From Actinoallomurus liliacearum (lineage in GTDB: Bacteria > Actinomycetota > Actinomycetes > Streptosporangiales > Streptosporangiaceae), in contig NZ_BAABHJ010000005.1 in the NCBI RefSeq assembly GCF_039542035.1, positions 868,001 through 932,000 on the forward strand: a stretch of 64,000 bases of DNA. Direction: 5' to 3'. The translations under genes were made by a program, and so were the position numbers. Every line of letters starts with the position of its first letter. Positions within the stretch are counted from its first letter, which is position 1. This document shows, piece after piece, positions 7,046 to 15,225 of the stretch. The notes under the pieces are model-generated. The model was not told the origin of the DNA, searched no databases, and was given only the letters and a program-made list of their open reading frames with translations.

Positions 7046-7648
7046 ATGACGCCAGACGCGGACGCCGGCCGGACGCTCTCGGTGGGAGAGCTGGCCCGGG
7101 CCGGCGGGCTGACCGTACGAGCGCTCCACCACTACGACCGGCTCGGTCTGCTGTCACCCGCCCGGGATTCGGCCGGGCGGCGGTGTTACGGCCCGGCCGA
7201 GGTCCGCCGGCTGCACCGGATCCTCGCGTTGCGCGGGTTCGGGCTGTCCCTGGCCGAGATCGCGGAGGTTCTGGACGGCGGGGGGACCGAGCTGCGGGTG
7301 CTGTTGCGCCGGCAGCTCGAGCAGATCGAGGAGCGGATCGCGGCGGCGCAGCGGCTGCGCCGCACGCTGCTGGCCGTCATCGACGCGTCGGCCCGGAACG
7401 CCGAGGGGACCGGTCCGTCGGTCGACGAACTGGTCGAACTCGCGCGAATCCGACCGGCCGCGGGCCCGATCGGCCGCCAGCAGGATGAGGTGGGATGCAT
7501 CAGATGTCCCGAAATGCGGCACCATCTGGTGCATGAGCACCGTGGGAATCGTGCTGATCTCGCACAGCCGGGCCCTCGCCGAGGGAGCCGCCGAACTCGC
7601 CGCCCAGATGGGTGTCGGCGAGGTCGCCGTACGGCCCGCCGGGGGTGA
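7046..7648 (+). CDS. MerR-family regulator, truncated tandem duplicate
   Basis: Residues 1 to about 131 are near-identical to the preceding regulator (HTH, wing and dimerisation helix). After DELVEL the similarity stops and the frame runs on for some 65 Arg-rich residues that overlap the start of dhaM in another frame, so the native C-terminal repeats are lost. The open frame has 200 residues. It could still dimerise and bind the same dyads, acting as a competitor or unresponsive form, or it may be a decaying copy. The promoter is intact. That the C-terminal extension is real protein is doubtful. Confidence 0.6.
   Translation: MTPDADAGRTLSVGELARAGGLTVRALHHYDRLGLLSPARDSAGRRCYGPAEVRRLHRILALRGFGLSLAEIAEVLDGGGTELRVLLRRQLEQIEERIAAAQRLRRTLLAVIDASARNAEGTGPSVDELVELARIRPAAGPIGRQQDEVGCIRCPEMRHHLVHEHRGNRADLAQPGPRRGSRRTRRPDGCRRGRRTARRG
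7495..7534 (+). promoter_or_regulatory. Inverted repeat spanning the dhaM start
   Basis: ATGCATCAGATG (7495-7506) and CATCTGGTGCAT (7523-7534) match in 11 of 12 positions as an inverted repeat with a 16-base gap. The right arm includes the first two bases of the dhaM ATG. Nested in it is a shorter perfect hairpin, GCACCA-TC-TGGTGC (7519-7532), ending directly at the start codon. It could be an operator or an RNA structure hiding the start. No Shine-Dalgarno is seen before dhaM. Confidence 0.55.
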
Positions 7649-7952
7649 CGGCGAGGGCGGCCTGGGCACGAGCATCGACCTCGTCGAGCAGGCCGTGCGG
7701 GAGGCCGACGGCGGGGCCGGTGTCGTGCTGATCGCCGACCTCGGCTCTTCCGTGCTGACCGCCCGGACGTACCTGGAGGAGCTCGAGGACGCCCGCGCCG
7801 GCCGCCCCGGCGATCCGGAGACGACGGTCGTGCTGGCCGACGCGCCGTTCGTCGAGGGCGCCGTCGCGGCCGCCTCGGCCTCGGCCGGCGGTGCCGACGT
7901 GACCGCCGTCGTCCGCGCCGCGAACGAGGCGTACGCCTTCCGCAAGACCTGA
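7533..7952 (+). CDS. dhaM: PTS-dependent dihydroxyacetone kinase phosphotransferase subunit DhaM
   Basis: A 139-residue single-domain EIIA(man)-like protein. It opens with VGIVLISHSRALAEG, where His11 is the expected phosphorylated histidine, and later has GGxGTSIDLVEQA and ADLGSSVLTA, typical of DhaM. It should pass phosphate from HPr to the ADP held by DhaL. The HPr- and EI-like domains fused in E. coli DhaM are absent, so it depends on general PTS proteins encoded elsewhere. The ATG at 7533 gives the family-typical N-terminus; a longer frame starts at 7485. It is separated from dhaL by the duplicated regulators. Confidence 0.92.
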   Translation: MSTVGIVLISHSRALAEGAAELAAQMGVGEVAVRPAGGDGEGGLGTSIDLVEQAVREADGGAGVVLIADLGSSVLTARTYLEELEDARAGRPGDPETTVVLADAPFVEGAVAAASASAGGADVTAVVRAANEAYAFRKT

Positions 7953-7982
7953 GAGCGGCGCGCGGCTGTCGCCGACACCCAA

Positions 7983-7988
7983 TACTCT
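7983..7988 (+). promoter_or_regulatory. Putative leaderless -10 box of pcrA
   Basis: TACTCT lies 7 bases before the GTG start at 7996, and no Shine-Dalgarno lies between. This spacing places the transcript start at or next to the start codon. Confidence 0.6.
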
Positions 7989-7995
7989 TCATTGA

Positions 7996-10311
7996 GTGTC
8001 GACGCTCGTAAGCCATCCTCTTCTCGACGGCCTCAATGCCGCCCAGCGCGCGGCGGTCGCCCACCAGGGCGGTCCCCTGCTGATCGTCGCGGGCGCGGGC
8101 TCGGGCAAGACCCGGGTCCTCACCCACCGGATCGCCTACCTCCTCGCCGAGCGGGGCGCGCAGCCCGGCGAGATCCTCGCGATCACGTTCACCAACAAGG
8201 CCGCCGGGGAGATGAAGGAGCGCGTCGACGCGCTCGTGGGGCCGCGCTCCCGCGCGATGTGGGTCATGACGTTCCACTCCGCGTGCGTGCGCATCCTGCG
8301 CCGGGAGGCGAAGCGGCTCGGCTTCCCGTCGAGCTTCTCGATCTACGACCAGGCCGACTCGCAGCGGCTGATGGCGCTGGTCTGCCGGGAGCTCGACCTC
8401 GACGCGAAGCGCTACCCGCCGCGGAGCTTCTCCGCCCAGGTCTCCAACCTCAAGAACGAGCTGATCGACTACGAGACCTTCCGCGACCAGGCCTCGACGC
8501 ACATGGAGAAGACCCTCGCCGAGGCGTACACGATGTACCAGACGCGGCTGCGGCAGGCCGGCGCGATGGACTTCGACGACCTGATCATGACGACGGTCAA
8601 CCTGCTGCAGGCCTTCCCCGACGTTGCCGAGCACTACCGGCGGCGGTTCCGGCACGTCCTCGTCGACGAGTACCAGGACACCAACCACGCCCAGTACATC
8701 CTGGTCCGCGAGCTGGTCGGGCAGTCCGGCGACGACCAGGTGCCGCCCGCCGAGCTCTGCGTGGTCGGTGACGCCGACCAGTCGATCTACGCCTTCCGCG
8801 GCGCCACGATCCGCAACATCCTGGAGTTCGAGCGCGACTACCCCGACGCGGCGGTCATCCTGCTCGAGCAGAACTACCGGTCCACCCAGACGATCCTGTC
8901 GGCGGCCAACGCGGTGATCGAGCGCAACGCCGACCGAAAGCCCAAGCGGCTGTGGTCCGACCAGGGCGAGGGCCCCAAGGTCAGCGGGTACGTCGCCGAC
9001 AACGAGCACGACGAGGCCGCGTTCGTCGCCCAGGAGATCGACCGGCTCAGCGACGAGGAGGACGTCGCGCCCGGTGACGTGGCGGTCTTCTACCGCACCA
9101 ACGCCCAGTCGCGAGTGTTCGAAGAGGTCTTCATCCGGGTCGGCCTGCCGTACAAGGTCGTCGGCGGCGTCCGGTTCTACGAGCGCAAGGAGATCCGCGA
9201 CCTGCTCGCCTACCTCCGGGTGCTCGCCAACCCCGAGGACACCGTCAGCCTCCGCCGCATCCTCAACGTTCCCAAGCGGGGGATCGGCGACCGGGCCGAG
9301 GCGTGCGTGGAGGCCCTCGCCGGCCGCGAGCGGATCTCGTTCTGGCAGGCGCTGCGCCGCGCCGAGGAGGCGCCCGGCATCGCCACCCGCTCGCTGAACC
9401 AGATCAAGGACTTCGTCGCGCTGCTCGACGAGCTGCAGGACATGGTCGAGACCGCGACGCCGACCGACCTGATCGAGGCGATCCTGACCCGGAGCGGCTA
9501 CCTCGCGGAGCTGGAGGCCTCCCGCGACCCGCAGGACGAGACCCGCATCGAGAACCTCCGTGAGCTGGAGTCCGTGGCGGCCGAGTTCGAGGAGCGCCTC
9601 GCCGCCGGCGTGGCCCCGCCGGCGGCCGGCCCGGCCGACGAGGAGGAGGCCGAGCCGGCGCCGATCGCTGCGGAGGGGCGGCTCGTGGAGTTCCTGGAGC
9701 AGGTCGCGCTCGTCGCCGACGCCGACCAGATCCCCGGCGGTGAGGCGGGGGTCGTGCCGCCGGGCGACCGCGGCCAGGAGGGCGTCGTCACGCTGATGAC
9801 CCTGCACACGGCCAAGGGCCTGGAGTTCCCGGTCGTGTTCCTCAGCGGCATGGAGGACGGGGTCTTCCCGCACCTGCGCTCGCTCGGCGACGCCAAGCAG
9901 CTGGAGGAGGAGCGGCGGCTCGCCTACGTCGGTATCACCCGCGCCCGGCAGCGGCTCTACGTCTCCCGCGCGACGATGCGCAGCTCCTGGGGCGCCCCCT
10001 CGTACAACCCGCCGTCGCGGTTCCTCGGCGAGATCCCCGACAAGCTCGTCGAGTGGAAGGGCGGCGGCCAGGGCGCGCAGGCCACCCCGGCCATGGCGTC
10101 GCTGTCGCAGCGGCCGGGCGTGCGCTCCCCGGGCAACCGCGTGGTGCCCGCGCTGTCCCCCGGTGACCGGGTCGTCCACGACTCGTTCGGCCTCGGCACC
10201 GTCGTCTCGGTCGACGGGGCCGGCGAGAAGGCCGCCGCGACGGTCGACTTCAAGGGCGACTACGGGGTGAAGCGCTTCGTCCTCCGGTACGCGCCGATCG
10301 AAAAGCTCTGA
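7996..10311 (+). CDS. pcrA: ATP-dependent DNA helicase PcrA/UvrD (SF1A)
   Basis: A 771-residue 3'-5' helicase acting in nucleotide-excision repair, replication and recombination control. The N-terminal Q-motif (LNAAQRAAV) is followed by Walker A GAGSGKT (about 33-39), TFTNKAAGEM (motif Ia), VDEYQDTN (Walker B, near 222-230), GDADQSIYAFRGA (motif III), QNYRSTQTI (motif IV), TLHTAKGLEFPVVF (motif V) and YVGITRARQRLY (motif VI). The C-terminal about 60 residues form the Tudor-like domain (GDRVVHDSFGLGTVV) that contacts RNA polymerase in PcrA. Start GTG 7996 follows a TANNNT box by 7 bases. Confidence 0.97.
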   Translation: MSTLVSHPLLDGLNAAQRAAVAHQGGPLLIVAGAGSGKTRVLTHRIAYLLAERGAQPGEILAITFTNKAAGEMKERVDALVGPRSRAMWVMTFHSACVRILRREAKRLGFPSSFSIYDQADSQRLMALVCRELDLDAKRYPPRSFSAQVSNLKNELIDYETFRDQASTHMEKTLAEAYTMYQTRLRQAGAMDFDDLIMTTVNLLQAFPDVAEHYRRRFRHVLVDEYQDTNHAQYILVRELVGQSGDDQVPPAELCVVGDADQSIYAFRGATIRNILEFERDYPDAAVILLEQNYRSTQTILSAANAVIERNADRKPKRLWSDQGEGPKVSGYVADNEHDEAAFVAQEIDRLSDEEDVAPGDVAVFYRTNAQSRVFEEVFIRVGLPYKVVGGVRFYERKEIRDLLAYLRVLANPEDTVSLRRILNVPKRGIGDRAEACVEALAGRERISFWQALRRAEEAPGIATRSLNQIKDFVALLDELQDMVETATPTDLIEAILTRSGYLAELEASRDPQDETRIENLRELESVAAEFEERLAAGVAPPAAGPADEEEAEPAPIAAEGRLVEFLEQVALVADADQIPGGEAGVVPPGDRGQEGVVTLMTLHTAKGLEFPVVFLSGMEDGVFPHLRSLGDAKQLEEERRLAYVGITRARQRLYVSRATMRSSWGAPSYNPPSRFLGEIPDKLVEWKGGGQGAQATPAMASLSQRPGVRSPGNRVVPALSPGDRVVHDSFGLGTVVSVDGAGEKAAATVDFKGDYGVKRFVLRYAPIEKL

Positions 10312-10439
10312 CGTCCCGTACGCGTACGCCAAGGGGCCGAAAAGGTTGCACGGCCGATATGGCCGGATGCGGGCGTCGACATGTGGCGCGCGGACCGTCA
10401 TGATGCACCTGGGAGCACCTGCGGCCCGTTGGGAGGAAA

Positions 10440-11903
10440 ATGGGGCGGTTCGCGCGGCGTCTCCTCGTCGCGGTCGTGTCCGCGCTGAGCACGACCGTAA
10501 TCACGTCATCGGTTCTCGCGTCGCCCGCCGTGGCCGCCCCGGGACGGCCGGTGACGCCACCGGCCGGCGGTTACCACATTCCCGCCTACCGCCCGGCGCC
10601 GGCGACGCAGCGACTGGTGGTCTGCAAACCCGGCGCCCACCTGACCGGTCTCGCGCAGCAGTTGGCCGCCGAGTGCGGCTACCACGACATCCAGGCGGCC
10701 GTCGACGCCGTCCGGCAGCGCGGCACCACCATCTACGTCCTTCCCGGCACCTACCGCGAGCGGCCGAGCCTGGCCGCGCCGTCCGGGGCCTGCCGCGCGC
10801 TCGCCGACGCGGCCACCCTGACGTACGAGCAGCAGCGCGCCTGCCCCCACCTGCGCAACCTGATCAGCGTCTCCGGCCTGGGGGACCTGCAGATCGAGGG
10901 CGTCGGCGCCGGGGTCGTCGTCCAGGGGGACCGGCCGATCGGCGTCCGCGCCGACCACGCCGACGGCTTCTACCTGCGGGGCATCACGGTCGAGGGGTTC
11001 AAGGAGGACGGCGTGGCCGTCGTCGAGACCGACGGGTTCGCCCTCGACCGGGTCGTCGCGCGCGACGACGGCCAGCACGGGCTCGCGGCGTACGCCACCG
11101 ACCACGGCGTGATCGCCGACTGCGAGGCGTCCGGCAACGGCGACGCGGGCATCGCCACGGCCTCCGCCTCCGACCAGCGCGGCGACCGGCTGTCCGTGGA
11201 GATCCGCGGCTGCCGTTCGCACGGCAATCTGATCGGCTACTCCGGGACGGCCGGGGACTCGGTGTACGTCCACGACAACGAGTTCTCCGGCAACGCCACC
11301 GGCGCGGTGCTCGACAGCAGCGTGCAGGCGGTCGGCATGCCGCAGAACCACGCGATGTTCGTGGCGAACCGTGTGTTCGGCAACAACGCCGACCCCTACC
11401 GCGACTGCGGCTCGCACTGCCCGGCGCGCGCGGTCCCCGTCGGCACCGGCATGCTCCTGGCGGGCGGCGACGAGAACACCTACGCGAGCAACTTCGTCTA
11501 CGACAACTGGCGCTACGGCATCGCCCAGTACTGGATCCCGGCGAGCCGGCGCGGCGAGACCGACCCCGCCAAGCAGCGGGACACCTCGCACGGCAACCGC
11601 TACGTCGGCAACCTGATGGGCGTGACGCCGTTCGGGGCGTCCGCGCCGAACGGCGTCGACTTCTGGTGGGACGAGCAGGGCGACGGCAACTGCTGGCAGA
11701 ACAACGCCTCCTCGTGGGGGCGGCCGCGCAGCGACCCGGCGGCCCTGCCCGACTGCGACCACCCCTCCTCCGGCGGGCCGTACGCCCAGCAGGGCAACCC
11801 CGCCAAGACCGCGGTCGTGACCGCCTGCGCGGGCTACGCCCCCGGCCGCCGGCAGCCCGCGGGCTGCACCTGGTTCACGGCGCCGTCGAAGCCCGCGGCC
11901 TGA
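10440..11903 (+). CDS. Secreted right-handed parallel beta-helix protein
   Basis: A 487-residue exported protein. Residues 1-33 form a Sec signal peptide (MGRFARRLL, a hydrophobic core, then SPAVAAP). The mature part begins with a pectin-lyase-like AAVDAVRQRGTTIYVLPGTYRE segment and continues with irregular coils rich in Gly, Asn and Asp (for instance GVAVVETDGFALDRVVARDDGQHG), as in NosD/right-handed beta-helix families. Eight or so Cys suggest disulfides. There is no recognisable pectate lyase active site, so enzymatic or structural role is open. Start ATG follows GGGAGGAAA. It stands alone between pcrA and the B12 subunit. Confidence 0.82.
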   Translation: MGRFARRLLVAVVSALSTTVITSSVLASPAVAAPGRPVTPPAGGYHIPAYRPAPATQRLVVCKPGAHLTGLAQQLAAECGYHDIQAAVDAVRQRGTTIYVLPGTYRERPSLAAPSGACRALADAATLTYEQQRACPHLRNLISVSGLGDLQIEGVGAGVVVQGDRPIGVRADHADGFYLRGITVEGFKEDGVAVVETDGFALDRVVARDDGQHGLAAYATDHGVIADCEASGNGDAGIATASASDQRGDRLSVEIRGCRSHGNLIGYSGTAGDSVYVHDNEFSGNATGAVLDSSVQAVGMPQNHAMFVANRVFGNNADPYRDCGSHCPARAVPVGTGMLLAGGDENTYASNFVYDNWRYGIAQYWIPASRRGETDPAKQRDTSHGNRYVGNLMGVTPFGASAPNGVDFWWDEQGDGNCWQNNASSWGRPRSDPAALPDCDHPSSGGPYAQQGNPAKTAVVTACAGYAPGRRQPAGCTWFTAPSKPAA

Positions 11904-11995
11904 CCCGCGGTGCCGCGCGCGGGGCCGGTCGGCGCCGTTCCCGCGCGTAACGACTAATCTGCGGAACAGTCCACGTACCCCGGTAGGAGGCAGTA

Positions 11996-12397
11996 ATGGC
12001 GGGTCCGATCCGCGTCGTCATCGCCAAGCCCGGTCTCGACGGCCATGATCGCGGCGCGAAGGTCGTCGCCCGCGCGCTGCGGGACGCCGGCATGGAGGTC
12101 ATCTACACGGGGCTGCACCAGACCCCCGAGCAGATCGTCGAGGCGGCGCTGCAGGAGGACGCCGACGGCATCGGGCTGTCCATCCTGTCCGGCGCGCACA
12201 TGACGCTCTGCGCCAAGGTGGTCGAGCTGCTGAAGGACCGCGACGCGCTCGACATCACGGTCTTCGTCGGCGGCATCATCCCGGACGCCGACATCCCCGA
12301 GCTCGAGAAGCTCGGCGTCGCGAGGATCTTCACGCCCGGCGCCACCACGCAGGAGATCGCCGAGTGGGTCCGCGGCAACGTCGGCGGCGACGACTGA
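11996..12397 (+). CDS. B12-binding small subunit of a split acyl-CoA mutase
   Basis: A 133-residue cobalamin-binding domain. PGLDGHDRGAK gives the DxHxxG signature, with His17 the lower axial ligand of adenosylcobalamin; SILSGAH and VFVGGIIPD complete the cofactor pocket. It must pair with a separate large subunit, most likely the mutase at 42351-43964, which lacks this domain. It could also serve other split mutases in the genome. ATG 11996 follows AGGAGG (11985-11990), and a TAATCT box lies at 11955-11960. Role: rearranging methylmalonyl-CoA and succinyl-CoA or a related pair. Confidence 0.9.
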   Translation: MAGPIRVVIAKPGLDGHDRGAKVVARALRDAGMEVIYTGLHQTPEQIVEAALQEDADGIGLSILSGAHMTLCAKVVELLKDRDALDITVFVGGIIPDADIPELEKLGVARIFTPGATTQEIAEWVRGNVGGDD

Positions 12398-12400
12398 TCC

Positions 12401-13792
12401 TCAGCCCGGAGGAACCGGCAGCGGGGAGCGTTCGGCGCTGAGGGCCAGCACGACCAGGGCGGACGTCCAGCCGAGCGGGGCGACCCCGGCCTGCCGGCCG
12501 TCGTCGTCCACCTTCTCCGGGAACGACCCGAGCGACGAGCGGTGCGCGATCAGCCAGTCGAGCCAGTCGTGCTTCCCGAACCTGTCACCGATGGCCGCCG
12601 CCTCCAGCGCGAACAGGCCCGTCTCCGGGGTCCACGCCGCGCCGGCGCCGTACCTCTCGCCGGGCACCGCGCCGCCCTTCGGCAGCCGCAGCCGGTCCCG
12701 GATCCGGGCGACGGCGGCCAGCACACCGGGCGCGGGGGGCGCGAACGGCGGGGCCAGGAAGGTGACGGACGCGTCCACGGCCCCGCCGGGGATCGGCGAA
12801 CGCGGATAGCCGTACGGCCCGAAGCGCCGCTCGATGGCCGTGGCCAGCCGGTCGGCGGCCCGGTCCCAGCGCTGCGCCGCCGCGGCGTCGCCGTGGTCGG
12901 CGGCCAGCGTGGCGGCGGCCCGCAGCCCGGCCAGCATGGGCGCGCAGACGCCGAGCGTCGGCGCCTGGGGCGCCTCCTCCCGTGCCGGGCTGCGCTCCCA
13001 GTAGTCCGGGGACGGCGGCGGCAGGCCGTCGCCGCGCAGCGCGGTCGCGGACCGGTCGGCGGCCCGGCGGACCATCGGCCACAGCGTGTCCAGGTCGACC
13101 GCATGGGGGTCCTTCGCGCGCAGGAACCAGGTCGCCCACAGCACCCAGCCGAGGCTGTCGAGCTGCACTTCCCGGCCGTCCGCGACGGCCGTGCCGTCGG
13201 GCAGGTAGCGGGCGGCCCACAGACCCGTCGGCGCCTGGGCGCGGGCGAGGAAGTACAGCACCCGCTGGGCGTCGCCGCCGTGCCCGGTCGCCGCGAACGC
13301 CGCGACCGTGAACGCCGCGTCGCGCGGCCAGACATAGTTCCACGCGCCGTACCAGGACGCGGTCGAGGCGCCGTTCGGCAGGGTCAGGATGCGCAGGTCG
13401 AGCAGGGCGCGGCCGGCCGCCTCGCGCTGTTCGGGCGTGCTGCCGGGAACCGTGCCGGCGGCCAGCCACGCCTGGTCGGAGTGGATCGCGTCGGTCACCC
13501 GTGAGTCGTCGCGGGGGAGGGTCACCGGTTCGTCGCCGCCGAACGGGATGAGCCGCGCCCGGCCGTCGGGGAGCAGAAGGACGTTGCTGTCCGGGGCGTA
13601 CGAGCCGCCGGCCGCCTCCTCCGGCGCGATCGGGACCCGCGCGAACGGCCAGCCGCCGTTGCCGAGGAGACCGGGACTCCGCCACGGGGAGTCGCCGGGC
13701 CGCGGGAGGGCCGCGGCGCAGGTGGCGCTGAGCGAGGCCACGAGGAGCAGCAGGGCGACACGGCGAACGCTTCGTGCGGTCTTCCGCGTCAC
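12401..13792 (-). CDS. Secreted GH15-like glycoside hydrolase
   Basis: A 463-residue protein with an (alpha/alpha)6-barrel glucoamylase-like fold. GTG at 13790-13792 is preferred because GGGAGGTG lies just upstream; an open frame reaches 13888. The first 30 residues form a signal peptide (basic start, LLLLVASLSA core). WNYVWPRDAAFTVAAFAATG and LDSLGWVLWATWF resemble GH15 substrate-binding segments, and AAWTPETGLFALEAA contains a candidate catalytic acid. The substrate is probably an alpha-linked glucan or trehalose-like sugar, but this is inference. It is convergent with the B12 subunit, 3 bases apart. Confidence 0.78.
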   Translation of the reverse strand: MTRKTARSVRRVALLLLVASLSATCAAALPRPGDSPWRSPGLLGNGGWPFARVPIAPEEAAGGSYAPDSNVLLLPDGRARLIPFGGDEPVTLPRDDSRVTDAIHSDQAWLAAGTVPGSTPEQREAAGRALLDLRILTLPNGASTASWYGAWNYVWPRDAAFTVAAFAATGHGGDAQRVLYFLARAQAPTGLWAARYLPDGTAVADGREVQLDSLGWVLWATWFLRAKDPHAVDLDTLWPMVRRAADRSATALRGDGLPPPSPDYWERSPAREEAPQAPTLGVCAPMLAGLRAAATLAADHGDAAAAQRWDRAADRLATAIERRFGPYGYPRSPIPGGAVDASVTFLAPPFAPPAPGVLAAVARIRDRLRLPKGGAVPGERYGAGAAWTPETGLFALEAAAIGDRFGKHDWLDWLIAHRSSLGSFPEKVDDDGRQAGVAPLGWTSALVVLALSAERSPLPVPPG

Positions 13793-14033
13793 TCGTGCAC
13801 CTCCCGTGCCGTCTCCTGCCCTTACCAGCGGCTTCCGCCGTCGATGACGTTCCAGTACATCAAACCGTGCAGGGCACTTTGGCGACATCGACTCCTTACC
13901 CGGCCGCCATCCGCGCGACGCGTTCGGGCGGACCCACCGGCCCCCGCCGTGTCGTAGAAGGACTAGGCTGCCTGGTCGGAGCGGACCGCTGGACGCGGTC
14001 GTTATCTGTCGATCCCGTTAAGGACGGACCCCC

Positions 14034-15224
14034 GTGGACCTGTTCGAACATCAGGCGAAGGAGCTCTTCGCGGAGTACGGCGTCCCGGTCCCCACCGGCA
14101 AGATCGCCAAGACGCCGGAGGAGGCCCGCGCGATCGCCGACGAGTTCGCCGCGGCCGGCACCTCGCGCGTCGTCGTCAAGGCGCAGGTGAAGACCGGCGG
14201 CCGGGGCAAGGCCGGTGGCGTGAAGGTCGCCGACTCACCCGCCGACGCCGAGGAGAAGGCGCGGCAGATCCTCGGCATGGACATCAAGGGCCACACGGTC
14301 CACAAGGTCCTCGTCGAAGAGGCCAGCGCCATCGCCCAGGAGTACTACTTCTCGTTCCTCCTCGACCGCGCGAACCGGACGTTCCTGTCCATCTGCTCGG
14401 TCGAGGGCGGCATGGAGATCGAGGAGGTCGCCGCGACCAAGCCGGACGCGGTGGCCAAGGTGCCGATCTCGGCCCTGGCCGGCGTCGACCGGGCCAAGGC
14501 CAAGGAGATCGCGACCGCCGGCCGGCTGCCGGCCGAGGCCCTGGACGGCGCGGCCGAGCTCATCGAGCGGCTCTGGGCCGTCTTCGTCGACGAGGACGCG
14601 CTCCTCGTCGAGGTCAACCCGCTGATCCTCACGCAGGACGGCCGGGTCGTGGCGCTGGACGGCAAGGTCACCCTCGACGACAACGCCACCTTCCGCCAGG
14701 CCGAGCACGAGGCCCTCGAGGACAAGGCCGCGGCCGACCCGCTCGAGGCCAAGGCCAAGGAGAAGGACCTCAACTACGTCAAGCTCGACGGCTCCGTCGG
14801 CATCATTGGCAACGGCGCGGGCCTGGTCATGTCCACGCTCGACGTCGTCGCGTACGCCGGTGAGGAGTTCGGCGGCCAGAAGCCGGCCAACTTCCTCGAC
14901 ATCGGCGGCGGCGCCTCGGCCGAGGTCATGGCCAACGGCATGGAGATCGTGCTGGGCGACCCCGACGTCAAGAGCGTCTTCATCAACGTGTTCGGCGGCA
15001 TCACCTCCGGGGACGCCGTCGCGAACGGCATCGTCCAGGCCGTCAAGCTGCTGGGCGACCGCGGCGAGACCGTCGACCGGCCGATCGTCGTCCGGCTCGA
15101 CGGCAACAACGCCGAAGAGGGCCGGCGCATCCTCAACGAGGCCGCGATCCCGGTCATCCAACAGGTAGAGACGATGGACGAAGCGGCGCGCCGTGCCGCC
15201 GAGCTGGCCGCGCAGGGGGCATGA
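14034..15224 (+). CDS. sucC: Succinyl-CoA synthetase beta subunit
   Basis: A 396-residue subunit of the TCA-cycle enzyme that makes ATP or GTP from succinyl-CoA. It has an N-terminal ATP-grasp domain (VVKAQVKTGGRGKAGGVK, about 45-62) and a C-terminal CoA-ligase domain (FLDIGGGAS, INVFGGITSGD, RLDGNNAEEG). Start is GTG 14034 with AAGGACGG upstream; the segment begins MDLFEHQAKELFAEYGVPVP as in the family. The stop lies two bases from the sucD ATG. The pair is transcribed as an operon ended by the strong hairpin at 16131-16167. Confidence 0.97.
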   Translation: MDLFEHQAKELFAEYGVPVPTGKIAKTPEEARAIADEFAAAGTSRVVVKAQVKTGGRGKAGGVKVADSPADAEEKARQILGMDIKGHTVHKVLVEEASAIAQEYYFSFLLDRANRTFLSICSVEGGMEIEEVAATKPDAVAKVPISALAGVDRAKAKEIATAGRLPAEALDGAAELIERLWAVFVDEDALLVEVNPLILTQDGRVVALDGKVTLDDNATFRQAEHEALEDKAAADPLEAKAKEKDLNYVKLDGSVGIIGNGAGLVMSTLDVVAYAGEEFGGQKPANFLDIGGGASAEVMANGMEIVLGDPDVKSVFINVFGGITSGDAVANGIVQAVKLLGDRGETVDRPIVVRLDGNNAEEGRRILNEAAIPVIQQVETMDEAARRAAELAAQGA

Positions 15225-15225
15225 G

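Larger units (their letters stand above)
6326..7440. repeat. 670-bp tandem duplication of a MerR-type gene with its promoter
   Basis: Copy 1 begins at the dhaL stop (about 6326) and copy 2 at the stop of the first regulator (about 6997). The offset is a constant 670 bases with no indel from the promoter to 6770/7440, where similarity ends abruptly. By eye more than nine bases in ten match. The unit includes the promoter and dyad, so both copies should be expressed alike. Copy 2 has lost its 3' part. Confidence 0.9.

Noticed and set aside
7186..10401. A 1071-codon open frame antisense to pcrA
   Set aside because: It is the complement of the strongly coding pcrA gene. The product is Arg/Val/Asp/Leu-rich low-complexity sequence without any domain, as expected from GC-skewed codon positions.
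12401..13888. The GH15-like enzyme as a lipoprotein
   Set aside because: The cysteine after the hydrophobic core is preceded by SAT, not a lipobox (LAG/LSG-like), so ordinary secretion is more likely.
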